Shown here one piece after another: positions 23,214 to 35,901 of a DNA stretch of 64,000 nt (position 1 is the first letter of the stretch; every line of letters starts with the position of its first letter). Position numbers and translations under genes: made by a program. The DNA is from Daphnia carinata. Lineage: Eukaryota > Arthropoda > Branchiopoda > Diplostraca > Daphniidae. The notes under the pieces are model-generated. The model did not search any database. It saw only the letters and a list, made by a program, of their open reading frames with translations, and was not told the DNA's origin. The DNA lies in assembly GCF_022539665.2 (NCBI RefSeq), contig NC_081337.1, forward strand, positions 7,168,679 through 7,232,678. The letters are read 5' to 3'.

Positions 23214-25063
23214 TTAAATGTGACTCTCATTGAGAGAACACATATCAATCATGGTGCCGTTTGTTTCCATCAAGCGGCGTCGACGGAAAGCCTCGTAGTG
23301 GATGGCGGAAGTTAATTCAATCAAATCTTGCATGCGATTTCTGAAATTTGCAAAGCATTAAACGACAGTAAAAAAAAAGTTCTAAAAAAAGGCATAGTAA
23401 CTTAATTTACCTGATCAGAAGATTTCTCAAGTGGTGAAACTCACAATGGCCTGGGTCCTCTACCTGAACGAGGCCCCAGCCGTTTTGTCGTCCTAGCACC
23501 ATTTGACCCATTACGTTATGGACTTGTTCACTACCAACAACCGCAAAAGGAACCATTTTCTAAAAAAACAACAACACAATAGATCAGCATAACAAAAGTA
23601 ATTTCTTAAAGAAACGATTTATATACTCTATACGATTCGTTGACAGCAAAATCATCTGGGTGATCGTATTTTGCAAAGGGATACACGTCAATCCGGTGTT
23701 GAGCCAAGTCGAGTTGTATGTTCTTTTTAAATTCTTGCCTTTCCTTTTGTTATTTAAAGAAAAAAAAAATAATAAAATGAGAGAGCTAAGAAAATAAAAA
23801 GAGTTTCAAGTGTTACCTCAAGGGTCAGAGTATCTGCTTTGGCAATGACTGGAATAATGTTGACCACGTTATGTAGCCGTTGAAGCACTTCAAGATCCAA
23901 CGGGCGCAATCTGCGTGTTGGGTTAAGAAAAATAAAAACGGCTGCAATCCATCAAGTCACGTGCAACGAGAAAACCGTTACCCATGGCCTGTAGGCGGTA
24001 TAAAATATAGGCAACAATGCACTCTGGTGTCGTGAATCCAGCGCGTTCTCTCGGCACTCTGCTCCTCGATCAAGTATTTTTCATACTGTTCGTTTATGTA
24101 TTCTAAGGCCGGCTCCCAGCTGGATAGTCAACCAATCCTAAGAATTTTTCTCCTTCTTTTGTCTTACTTTTCGAAAAAAAAAGGAATTTCATTGTACCAA
24201 TTCGTGTTGTCGATGCGATCACCAAAGCCGGGTGTGTCCGTCACGGTCAGATCAAGTCGAACCCCATTTTCGTGGATGGCTGAAATGAAAAAACATGGAG
24301 ATTAATATTAAACGGTGAGTTAAAATGACGCGACGAATTGTTTGAAGCCACAAACCTGTTTGCGTTGTACGTATTTCTGTTGTTTTGGCAGGTTCAGATC
24401 CCGAGGCGGTGCATGTACGAGGAAGTACAGAGGAACGGAACAAGGTGTTGATGAGCGTCGACTTGCCCAGGCCGCTGCGCCCTTTGAAGGAGGCAAAAAG
24501 GAGGTCAAATCCAGGCGTACCCATTCGAGGGAAAAACGAGATTGATGATGACGGTATCGTGACTTACCCACGACCATGATGTTTAGCGTGAATCCTCGTC
24601 GGAGGGCTAGTCGTCGTACTTGTTCTTGTATTTGATCCAATCCAATGACGTATTCCGATGATTCTATTTTGGACGGTTGAACCGATTGACGGAGCGTTGG
24701 CCGAATCTGAGCGATGCTCGTAACTGGATTTGGTGGGGATTCATCCGACTCCGACTCGGATGCAGATGTTTGATCTACCATGACTTCCTGTGTTTTAGTG
24801 TCATCCGGATCTGCCGGATACGGTTTCACAACTCCACCGTTGCCTGTTGGGATGAAGGAATGGTTGACGTTCTCCACGTCCGGCGGCGCTGTCACTGGCG
24901 GCGTCTTGGCAATGTGAGATAGGATTTTAGGCAGTGATTTCTGATGGATAAGATTGGCCAACGGGCCGCTAACGGGAGAATTTGTCGGTTCCCGACCGAA
25001 CTGCCGTGTCAATTCATGAACTGCATGCCTAGTGCTGCTGCTCCTTCCGCCTTCGGCTGACAT
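23214..25063 (-). CDS. Septin GTPase resembling the SEPT3/9 group, 8 exons, 442 aa
   Basis: Filament-forming GTPase of the cell cortex and cytoskeleton. Exons on the minus strand: 25063-24568, 24481-24356, 24279-24198, 24119-23982, 23910-23817, 23743-23627, 23559-23411, 23340-23214, summing to 1329 bases. The first 135 residues are low in structure and acidic ([12 protein letters not shown]). GTPase motifs are G1 GRSGLGKST (166-174), G3 DTPGFGD (222-228) and G4 AKAD (304-307). Septin hallmarks follow, such as [27 protein letters not shown] and WGLVQVED. The protein stops about 25 residues after the septin domain and has no C-terminal coiled coil. That, and [15 protein letters not shown]...NIMVVG before the P-loop, fits the vertebrate SEPT3/9/12 group. 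The start is taken at the ATG at 25063, because the upstream in-frame extension crosses a likely splice acceptor (CTACAG). Confidence 0.93.
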
Positions 25064-25906
25064 GGTTCTCGATTTCTCGACGACTGTAGACAGCACTCTT
25101 AGGAAAAAACAAACATGAAAAACTAATAAATAAATAATGCCATGGTCAATCAAAGAAGTAAACACATGAATAAATTCCAGAAGCGGGTCTTATGTTGAAA
25201 TCGCGGTTTCTGTCATTCTGATATAGAGTAATAATCATTACAGTCTATCCTTTGATTACTCAACAAATAAAAGGAAATACCCTTGTGTGGAGGTTTCCGG
25301 TACGCGGGCACACCAAACAAATAAACAAACAAACAAAAAAAAATCTCGATAATCATTTCCCTTCGTATGTGTGGATAACATTAGAGGCGATCCTCCCTTT
25401 TTGCGGTTCCCATTTCGAATAAAACGAGTTTTAGCCGCAACACGAACCCTTCCTGCAGTGAAACTTTGTAACGCCCGATCAAAAGTGCGTTGCAACGAAC
25501 AACTGATTCTAGAGTTATCTGATCAGATACGCTATCTGAAAAAAAAACAAAGGAAAGAACACACACAGACACACAGACACACGTACTAACGTTGGCAATT
25601 ATTTTCGATTTCACAGGCCGGCGAGGTGAATCAAAACGGTGATTTACCAACAAGAATTATCGCTAACAAAGGCTCTCCCTCCCAGAAAACAATGAAACCG
25701 TGAAGCGGCCTCACCTTGTCGTAGTCACGATGCAACGTCGCTAGTAGGTAATTTGAAAATAGAAATTACAATCACTTGACTTGACCGCAACTTTCTGACA
25801 GTCAAACTGAACACAGAAATTCACATGCTTCCAGACTGAACGGTGGCAGGACACAAGTCTGCTGTTGCTTCTGTTGTGCCCGCGCCAATGTGTGCACTGT
25901 GTATTT

Positions 25907-25922
25907 GTGTGTGTGTGTGTGT
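25907..25922. repeat. (GT)n microsatellite
   Basis: About eight uninterrupted GT units upstream of the septin gene. Confidence 0.85.
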
Positions 25923-28900
25923 CTGAATGTGGGAGTGGGTCTGCTCCAGTGTATGCGACCGCGTTCGTGAGTCGGTCGGGTATTTTCTACACGTATGCGT
26001 GCATGCGTCGTGTTTTTTTCAACACACATGAACAAATCTGTCAGTGTGAATAGCAATTTCACTGTTAAAATATGGACCCTATATGGATGGACGAGCTGGC
26101 AACCTTGTTTTGAACGGCTGGTTCCAATTCTCTTTTGTCTAACTCATCGAGTTTTGACACTGATCGACTGTAACGTGATGCGATGATTAAGAGGAACGGC
26201 TAGTGACGCGACAAATAAGGAAACACATTATAGGCTTGCTTATTTTCATCACAACGACAATAAAAGGAAAAAAACGAAGGGGGAGCTACCGATTTGTTGA
26301 TAAAAGACGACGGAGTCAGGCTGATGTCATATGGGAGGGATTTTTGTTTATAATAATGGGGTCGAGACTTCCAGACTGTATCGCCATCTGACTATCAGTC
26401 GTTTTTTCAATATATATTTAACGATTTAAATAATGTTTATGTCTGTGCGGGTGGTGTCGGTTTTTCTCGTATTTCTTTTACGATCGGCATACATAGAAAT
26501 CCCGCTCTCTTTTTCTCATTTTCAAAGCCTGCCCATTACTGAATAATACTTTCGGAAAAGAAGACGTGGTTCGTCGCGGTCGTGTGCTCGAACCCCAAAG
26601 CCACCGGATTGGTGTTTCTTCACATCTCTCACGTTTCGCTATGAGGAAAGAAATGACTGTCGGAAAATCAATTGGAGTACATTCGAAAACCACACGAGAA
26701 AGATGACAGCAGCTTTAAGAATAGGCAGAGGCAAGGGACAATGACCTCTTTCCACCATTGACCACAATCAAAGTGCTGACAGAGCTGAACGTAATGACTA
26801 TCAATTTCCCGACACCACTTGGAATACCGCCACACACCGCGCTTTTGCATTTCTATTGCAACCGGCATGACGGAACGTCAAACAAATTGATGGACAGACA
26901 TTCAAAACAATCATAGACAGTCGTCTGCAACTCGGGGTTTTCGACATCTCGAGGACGACCATTGACAGATGGATGGGTGCCAGTCGTGGCGAGTCTCTTA
27001 AAATAAGTTACCTTATTCAATGTTGTTGCTGTTGAAATATCGTCTCATTCTCGGCGAGTCGTTGAGCAATACACGTAACACAAATAGAAGGAAAGAGACG
27101 ATAATGAAGAGCGAGGTCTTGTTTGCGACCGTTTCACCACCACCCCCGCGCGCTCACTAGACCTCTGTTGTATCTTCTTGTTTGCCACTGATAAAAAAGA
27201 CGAAACGAACCAAGAAGGATGGAAAAGGGGGAACAAAATAACGTCGCGGGAGGGTCGGGCAAGACTTTAACAGTGTTTGAAAAGGAAAAGAAGGGGAGTC
27301 AGACGGAGCAGAGTGTGTCAAACACCCCTCCTCAGTCTGCCTTCGAACAGTTTTTAAGATTTTTCCTTCTCTCGTCGTCTTCATTGTGGCCTTCGGTTTT
27401 GGCTTTGCGGTCAACGCCATCTGTGGCAATCTGTTACCAACACCATACCATTTTTTGGCAAGAAAAAGTTGCTTTCCCAAGTACCGGGGGTTTAGGTTTT
27501 CGCCTCTGGAACCAGGCCACCACAATAATTATAAAATACTCGAATCTTTTACTCGTCGTGGTGAATAAAGGAGAAAAACCGTAAAATTAAAAAAAGTTTA
27601 CTTTCCGTTACACTTTTTCCTGGTATCGCTCTTCTTGAACCTCGATCATTCTCACTACGAAATCTCACGCACTGCATATAACACTGCGCATTTTCGTTAT
27701 TTTTCTAAAACCGTAACGGAAGATTGCGTTCCAGATTCCCATAGGTTATTTGAAAAAAAAAGGAAGCAAGCAACCACAATCATAAATAATTACACAGTAA
27801 TCAGAATTAAGGAAGATGACAAATAGTTGCTTAAAAAAAAGAGCTGGAATAAACATATTGATATCAATGGTGCCAATTTTTCATTGGCCATGAGAATTCT
27901 ATCAAGTCTCATTCTCTATATATTTTTTTGTCATATTTTCTTGTTTTCATCATCAACGAGAGCTATACATCGGCGCGCGTGGGCGATCACTACCAACAAT
28001 TTCAAAATGGAGAACGAGTAATAATAAAAAAAAATTAACAATAAACAGCGGGAGGGAGCGGGGGAAGATGCATCTGATCCAAATGACGCCAAGGTGCGGA
28101 AGGAGTTGATGGGATTATTTCCACGGATAACATTCTGTAACTATGCGGCTAAATTTCCGATTATTCTGTTGCTCTCTACACGTACGGCTAAAAAAGATTT
28201 AAAATGGGTAGAGAAAGCGAGATAAGAGTAGCAGAAATACTACTTTTCTTTTCCAGACAACATTATTATGTTAATTCCTTTTTTGTTTTGTTTTTTTACA
28301 CATCTCGATCGACATCGATCGTTGCTTTTCCCATAAGGCTCGGGGGTCATTATAGACCTACGTTCCATCTTCATTTGTCTTGTACAGTACAGCATATTCT
28401 CATTAGATTATATACTGCGAACAACCGTATGGGAATCTCTCGGATAGGACAGCCAAGAGCGGACAGGGGTGTCAATTACATGGTAATCTTTTCTTCTTCT
28501 TTTCAGATACAGAGGGACAAGAGTTCTCTCTTTTGCTTTCGATTTCTTTTAGCGAACAAAGTTCTTCTCTTCTGAGACTTGTTTTTCTTTATTGTTATGG
28601 TTGTTACGTATAATACAATAGTCTTCCGGCTTCGTGATCTACGACTACAGCTTTTTTTTTTCTTTTTCTTTTTCTTTTTCAACTATTCATTCTGACAAAC
28701 TATTGTGCTTTTCAAGACCCTTCATTTCCGTGATTTTACCAAAATCGACAAATGATTTCGAGCCGCTTCGTCGTGTCACACACATAGACCATTCGCCCAA
28801 AAGAGGAGAAGTCCTCCCCTGAAGAATGTGTACAAAAGGAGAGGGACAGTTGAGAAGGAGAATGGACATAACACAAAAAAAAAGGAGAACAGAAACGGAT

Positions 28901-29372
28901 AAAAAGAAGGTTTAGGGGAGAAAAAGTAAAGAAAACCTCAAATGAAGATGAAAGAGATATGGAACTACAAGAAACCATAGGCCGAGTTACTGAAAACATA
29001 AGGAAAGAAATATATAGATCCTGATGGAGGAAACAGGAATATGAAGAGGAGGATCGATGAAGGACCTAATGATCTCGGGGAGGGAGGGGGCAAATTGAAA
29101 TTTAGTTTTTTTTTTTGAAAAAAGATCGCAGATTTGTATTGTCGCCAATATTCCCTATATTGATTTTAAAAAAATTCCCCCCTTCTCAATTAAAATAATA
29201 TCTACCGTTACTATCTAATATTACTATCAACCATCCGTTCATACGTATTACGTATGGATAGGAGTGGGGATTGTTAAAATTACATATCTATATTCAAGGT
29301 GCTATTTTATGTACTGATTGCGTGAAAGGGGGGAGCGCTAGATGTGTGAGTTTGTTTGAGAAATATTCTCTC

Positions 29373-29390
29373 TTATTATTATTATTATTA
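29373..29390. repeat. (TTA)n trinucleotide repeat
   Basis: Six uninterrupted TTA/ATT units about 180 bases beyond the hexokinase stop codon, probably within or near the 3' end of that transcript. Confidence 0.8.
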
Positions 29391-29566
29391 GTCAAGAATA
29401 ATCGACTTTAGCGCGCAGATGACGCATTTTCCCGTTTCCGTTTGTGTTGATTTTGAAAATATTTTTTAAAACCGCCGTCACAGGGTATTCCAATGGCCAC
29501 TACAGGTAAGGGAGGAAGGGATATTTTGGAAAAAGGAAGGAGAAACTAAATGATGTTGGCAAGAAT

Positions 29567-32500
29567 TCACCTAGCAGCCAAGCCACCTATTCGAACGGCC
29601 ACAGCAGCCACCAGTGCAGCACCTCGACCACTTCCGTCTTCCGACAACATCAAATCGAACTGCAATATAAAGCACAAAGCAATCGGTTATCATTTTCTTT
29701 TAGGCACTAGCTAGTATGTTATCGTATTTATGACAAATATCGCGAGAGAAATGAAAAACGTTGGGAACGGTTCTTGTTCGCTATCGCTAGAGAGCGCCAC
29801 GCACAAGGAAAGGTCAGTTTTCTTTTGCTTCTTTCATTGTGTTTGTTTGTTTTTTTCTTTCAAATTAATTTAATTTACTTTAATTTTGCGTGTGATAAAT
29901 GCATGACTTTTCCTTGTTTGTGTTGAAACCCTTGTTATCGAAGAGTTCATCAACTTGAAGGTTTCCAAGTTGACGATGGGCTAGAATAGATAGCGACTTT
30001 GTTATTGTGCATTTTGAGAAATGGTCAAAGGCTCACCGTTAGTCCGGGATTGATGAGCTGTCTGATCTTCTCGACCATCAGATCGTGGAAGTGGGGGTGG
30101 AAGCGGTAAACGGAGCCGTCGACGGCCACCGTCACGTGCTGCTTGCCCATCTTGTTGAGGAGGCAGGCCGTGCCAGCGGCGGCGATGTGCGCCGCCCGCC
30201 GAGAAACGGCTTCGCAGATGTAGCGCACGTTGGCGCAATCCTCGTCAGAGGCATCTTCGTATCCCAACTCTTCCAGCACCTGACGACAGCACGTATATTC
30301 GCCCTTCTTGTCGCTAAATGAAAAACAAATATAGATAAATAAACAATAATATTAAATAACATAACACTTGAGTGGTACGGATATCAACTCGTCTATGAGT
30401 TTGGCCGTACATGACGTCCTACATATACTACCTCTCGATTTCAGAGACGTATTTCGTGAAAAACTGGCCCGGCTCGAATAACATTTCAGGGCCCATGCCG
30501 TCGAAGAGGAGTCCTTCTCGCGTCAGTTGGGCTAAAACGAGACGGGCCACTTCACCCATATACATTCCCGAGATCATTTTCTCGAATCTGGAACAGAAAA
30601 AGAACAAGATGAGAACTCTTCAGGTATCAGGAGCGACGAGAAAAATTCGAAGCGTACAATTGCCGTCCGGGGTTGAGCGAATGCTTGTCAATCGTCCGGT
30701 CGTACTCGGTCCGGATGAATTCGAGCGTTCCGTTGTCACCGAATGCACCCCACTCCGTGTTGATGACGACTTGTTTAGGATCATCGTAATCTCCGTCCCA
30801 CAGTTGTACGTTCTCTAATCGTTCGACGTAACACGCATTGATTCCTGTACCGAGAATAAGACCGATCCGGCACGCGGGATTCTTCCACGCACACGCCATT
30901 AATGTGCCTGTCGTATCGTTAAGAACAGCCATCACGTCGATTTTGATATCACCCCGTCGGGCGATGGCCTCCTAATGACAATAATCATTAACCGATATGT
31001 TGGCAAATAATTAAGGATAAATACGAACCTGGAGAAGTTTCACAACGTCTTCCCCTTCAACGCCAGAACACTTGAACCCTTTGGTCCAGGTAGCCAGCCG
31101 GGCCTTGGTTAAGCCTTCTTGGCTGCAAGGGAAACTGAAGGTGAAACCTAGCGGCAATGGAGATACGTCGACTTGATTCTCGTGCATGAATGTGGCTAAG
31201 CATTCGGCGATATGGTCGAACAACTGCATTTTTTTCCCCCGATAAAAACAAAATTATTTTTAATAACAATTCAAGCAACGATGAAGGGATAATTGTTAAT
31301 ACCCCTGTTCCAGGACCAAGCATGACGCTCTGGGGCACAGCAAAGATTTTCGACTCCTGTGAACAATAAAGAAATACACATTCACAATGCTTAATCGATT
31401 CAAAGTTATTCAATTAAAATATAAAACAAACCATGTGAAAGATATGAGGTCCAAGATCGATGAGCAGAACACGAAAGTTGGTTCCGCCTAAATCGAGCGC
31501 CAAGAACTTACCGCATTCTGGCGGATCAAAACGGTAACAACAAGTGAATTAGTTTTTCTGGCATATTTGGATGGACTGTCAGGATCGTGATAGGATGTTA
31601 TAGACAACTATTTAAGTGTGTAGCGGCACATCTCAAGGTTATCAGGTCAGTGACTGCACAAAGGCATTTAATGGCCATGTTCGGTCTGATTATTTTACCC
31701 TTGACTTTGGAACAGGGAGCCCCAGACTGATTAAAATGAAATCTCCCTTCTATTTTTTTACAGACACATGAAAGGGGTTCCAAAAATGTTACTATGCAAC
31801 TTTGCAAGGTCACGCTGACGGTTAACACATTTGCAACTCATGTCGACTTGCTAACTAACCGTTCCAAGATTTAGCTGAATATGATTATAGCGCAGGTAAA
31901 GAAAGGACAGCGTATTCGAGTATGTTTTCCAAAAATGCCAACACAGTTTTTACTTTGTTTAAAGATTGGCTGACATTGTTTAAAATGCCTCCGAGCACCG
32001 GAGCCAATAAAAGCATATAAGGTTGTATAATTTACCTTCGCCGTTGGGGAGTTCCCTCACGTACGTGGGGAAGCATTTCACAGTGGCCTCTTTATTGGTA
32101 TCCTTATTAAGTCCTCGATTGATCTCGACCAGCAATCGTTGGCAAACCTCGCGAAGCTGCTCGTCCGACAGAATCAGTTCCGCGCATCGCTCTTCGATCT
32201 GTCAAGTAATGAAAGAATACATCAATTTTAGCTTAGCAACTCTTTTTTTTTCTCTGATTTTTACGGTCACTAAAACACTCTTCGACCTTTTCGATCTTTG
32301 GACTAGATAAATTATGCAATCTAATCTACTGTATTTTTTTTTCGTTTGGGAACGAATGGACCCACGTGTGGGATCAACTTACAACATGAGTAACCTCTGA
32401 AATTTTTTTTTAGGAAGGGCGCCAAGATGTTAATTAAGTCAAAACTCGTTCAGCCGGGGTTTTCTCTTTCCACAGGCGGGAAGTGTCGACTTCCAATTCC

Positions 32501-35500
32501 ATGGTTTTTTTTTCTCCAAGTGTTCATAACCGATCTCCGTTACATTCCTTCTGCACTTGCCTTTCAAATCGACTTAAAATCTACAATATTTTTGTAAGGG
32601 GATGATTTACTTGCAACACTTACGAGTCGCTGTTTGGCTCTACCGATACGACAAAGCAATCGCATCAACATGGAACGCCAGATCCGACACTTGCCCGTCA
32701 TGTTGTGTCAACACAAAAGTTTTTTGTCTAATAGTAAAGCACGTGGAGAGAACTCTTCCACGCAGAGTGATGATGACAATGAATTAGTCGTGATTTTGAA
32801 TAGACCTGGTGCACAAGAGACGGCCTGACAATGACTGGTAAGGCGACTATGGAAACTGACGACTTTTTAAAACGTGAAATGACACGGTTTCTTGATGTGT
32901 ATACGCTACTTTTTTGTTCGATTTCGTTACAACCAGCACGGAGGATCAGTTGTCAGTCGTCCGATGATTGGCCAACCACCATGAATTGAACGGATCGTAT
33001 TCCTAATGCAGGCGCAGATTTCTACCTCACATTATCCACGGTCTTTACTTTGATATCCAAACTGAAACCTTACGACAGCTCGTTATTAGATGAAAACGAC
33101 GTCGAGTTATTTTTCCCCCCACTTTTTCCTAATCAAATCAATTAAATTGCGTAAACTGAAAAAAAAAATTCGGCGCTCTCGGTAGACGACGTGACAAACT
33201 GGCAAAATGAGGGGAGAGGACACGGTTTCCTGCTGATCAGGCAATGTCTCCAGTGAAACTCGGCCGAGCAGTCGAAATTTGATTCTCTATGCTACTCAAT
33301 GGATGCTTCCTAGATTTGTTACACAGAGCGGAATGCCCTGTCGTATTTGGATCGAGATAGTGGCAGGTCTGGTCAGGAAATTTGCCGCTCTCTTTTATAT
33401 ATCACGACACGTGTAGATGGAAATGTGCCGTCTGCTGGAACGGCTCTACCGTTCCGCCAAAACGACAACCTTGTCCTGCATCTTTCCTTGTCTATTGCGT
33501 TTTTTTCTTAATTGCATCCATCCGTCTAGGGTAACTTACAAGGCTTTCTTTTTAAACCCACAGCGTTTGAACAATTCAATATTGCAAACCGGTGCCTGAC
33601 GAGCTGGTTGGCTATTAAATATTGATCAGCTTCTATTATTTCCTTTTTCTTTTTCCTAAAGTTCCGAACAAGTCTACTTTCATAACAAAACAAACAAAAA
33701 GTTAGTTGAAAAAAAAACGGAGAGCGATCGATCTTAACAGCCAAGGTTGCAGTAGCCAGGAGAAGTGCAGTAGGTAGCGAAAAAGACCCGTTATAGATGG
33801 CTGGATCGATGGTAAAAGAACAGGCAAGGGCGAACCGGCGCGAGGGCTGGCAAACGGAAAATCAATAATCCAGTAAAGGTCATTGGCGGGCGCCGCGCGC
33901 GCAAAAGGGCGTCCTGTACTTCTCACGTAGACCTTCGTGCAAAAACGATAGACGTGTGTCGTGAGCGATTTCCGCTAATCTTAACATCAATCTCGAAATT
34001 CAGCGGTAAAAATAATAGCAATCTCAATGCTAATACTGGTCTTATCAGTCTCCATTTGTTTTGCATCATTCCTTGAGATATCTTAAACGTTGGAATCCTT
34101 ATTGTTACAAGTGATAAGGGGAATTTATCCACTCACGGATGCGTTGCAATTACAATGACTCGAATAAAAAATGTGAAAACCATCTTACTAACGCAATACG
34201 AATCTTAGGAAACCGCGGGTTTCCATGACTGATTCTAAAAGTTTCGGCGCGGCTATGAAATCGACAGACGGATTGTGAAACAGATCGATAAGCATCAGCG
34301 TCATGGCGCCACTACCAGCTAGGTTGAATGGCTTACTATGATGCACATTAATAAAGAAAGTTGATTAATCGATACAAAGGAAAATTGCTCTCCATTTCCC
34401 TGAATGGAAATTTGAAAAACCATAAGAAAACATGGAAAGCGAACACCACCACTGCGGTTGGCTGCTCGGTGGGCTCGCCAAAAGAATGGGCGGAGTTTTG
34501 GTCACTTGCATCATCCATTTTATTTTCTTTCTCGTTACGGCGGCCCTGACGACTTAGTATTGACGTTCCCGTTCTCCCATTCTTGCGCGTCACGTAAAAA
34601 CCGGGCTAAGCCGCAAAATGAGGCCGCTCTACACAATATTGTCTTAGAATACAAATAATCAAGGTTTTTTTTCTTTCTTTTTTTCTACACATTTCTATGA
34701 CTAACCTTCTCTCACACTACGACGACATTTAACTATACCTCGGTTCTGTTTGATTTTGGGTTCTCTAAATCCAACTCGGGAAGGTAGAATGAGACGGACA
34801 TGGGGTCGGCTCGAATTTCGGGACGTTTGAAAGAAGAGTTCGAACTTAAATTTCACAGGAACTTGAATGTAATTGAATCGACTAAGACAACGTCACATCG
34901 GCAACTGGCCCAAGGAAACGCAATGAGGTTGTTTCGGGAAAAAACTCACGAACTTGCGCCGACGTAGTCGGGGCTTCTTCCAACGTGCAGCTCCGCCTGC
35001 CGTGATATCTTCGACCAGCACTCGTCTTCTTTTCTCACGAGAATCAAAATAGACACATAGTGGGGGTAAAATTAACCATAACAAAAGAACAAGCGCAGCG
35101 AAAGGTCATCGATGTCTTCTTCGACTGAAAAACATTTGATTTACTGCACACAAAATAAAGAAGTACGGTGAAAGACAGGGCTTTTTCATTAAGATCTTTA
35201 TCGATAACGAATGCGCGCGCATCCCTAGCGGTTCATCAACTCAAAAGCTGTCTATTCTAGCGTTTGGGCAAAAAGAAAAGAATTTAAATAGGCACTAACA
35301 GTCGGTTGATCTGAAATTATCTTTCCTCGTATTACTCGACAGGTTCTCCATCATTATTCAGAACTTACGAATTTCCAGCTGAAACGTTTAAGAAGCCATA
35401 GGTGATCCATGTACCATATGTAAATAAAGCGACCAAACGCCATCTCTTGAGAAATTGACACACTCGATCATCAGCAATTTTTTCTTTTTTTCCTCCCATT

Positions 35501-35901
35501 TGACTGAGACAAGACTACCAATTACAGACATTCTTATTCTTTTTTTAAAATCGAAATTCCACAATTAATTCACCTCAGGCAGGGCTAAAATCCTAGGTGT
35601 AGGACCTAGACACTCTTACGAGAAGGCTATCTCACATTGAAGACATACTGATCCGTGACATGTTTGTTAAACCAAGCCACTATTTTCAGCTTTTTTCCTT
35701 AAAAATAAAACCGACTTCACCTGCTGGACTAGGACGCTAAGTGTTTGGCATAAAAACTGCATAATCAAACACGACTGATCAAATAAGTTATAACAGGCCA
35801 AAACCGTTGACATCTTTCAAAATGGACGATTAGGTGTAACTACATTCAACAGATTGTTTTAGACTTACGGCTGGAGAATGAGGTAGATCGTAGATATCCA
35901 T
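29567..35901 (-). CDS. HK: Hexokinase, 456 aa, with long first intron
   Basis: Cytosolic ATP:hexose 6-phosphotransferase, the first step of glycolysis. Exons on the minus strand: 35901-35869 ([11 protein letters not shown]), 32198-32036, 31517-31432, 31356-31303, 31223-31029, 30971-30658, 30587-30432, 30313-30037, 29659-29567, summing to 1371 bases with matching phases. Motifs include [10 protein letters not shown] (73-82, phosphate binding), LGFTFSFPC (137-145, sugar binding) and NDTTGTLM with catalytic Asp196. [10 protein letters not shown] and the ending [10 protein letters not shown] also fit. Length is that of a single-domain 50-kDa invertebrate enzyme rather than the doubled vertebrate form. 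The first exon is chosen because its ATG has good context, it ends in a strong donor (GCC|GTAAGT) and its phase 0 fits the next exon. A second phase-0 candidate first exon lies at 32502-32446. The catalytic part is very secure and the N-terminus less so. Confidence 0.95.
32446..32502 (-). CDS. Possible alternative first coding exon of hexokinase
   Basis: An ATG followed by 19 codons ([19 protein letters not shown]) ends at a GT in phase 0 (CGA|GTTTTG), the phase needed to join the exon that starts at 32198. The donor is weak. It would give an isoform with a different, charged N-terminus made from a promoter inside the 3.7-kb first intron. Confidence 0.3.
32503..35868. other. Rest of the long first intron of hexokinase
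   Basis: No convincing coding exon. A segment near 34950-35120 has, on the minus strand, an acceptor-like TTTCAG, a strong donor (AAGTTC|GTGAGT) and a 50-codon open frame ending in phase 0, but that frame has no ATG, so it could at most be a noncoding or internal exon. Its length compared with the roughly 65-base introns elsewhere suggests regulatory content. Confidence 0.4.

Larger units (their letters stand above)
25064..29566. other. Gene-free region between septin and hexokinase
   Basis: It contains the septin promoter and any 5' noncoding exons on the right side of that gene, and the hexokinase 3' untranslated region near 29.5 kb. I see no frame with family motifs. Simple repeats include a GT run at about 25907-25922 and TTA units at 29373-29390. 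Purine-rich and pyrimidine-rich stretches are common near 28.6-29.1 kb. Confidence 0.4.

Noticed and set aside
24320-25165. Single long minus-strand frame over the septin start, reading MFTSLIDHG to SSF
   Set aside because: It runs through an intron (24482-24567) and across the acceptor upstream of the true start. The spliced model restores the GTPase motif.
34893-35084. Minus-strand open frame with hydrophobic start ([13 protein letters not shown]) ending at a strong donor in the phase of hexokinase exon 2
   Set aside because: The frame has no ATG (it begins at TTG and is preceded by a stop), so it cannot be a first coding exon. It could be noncoding.
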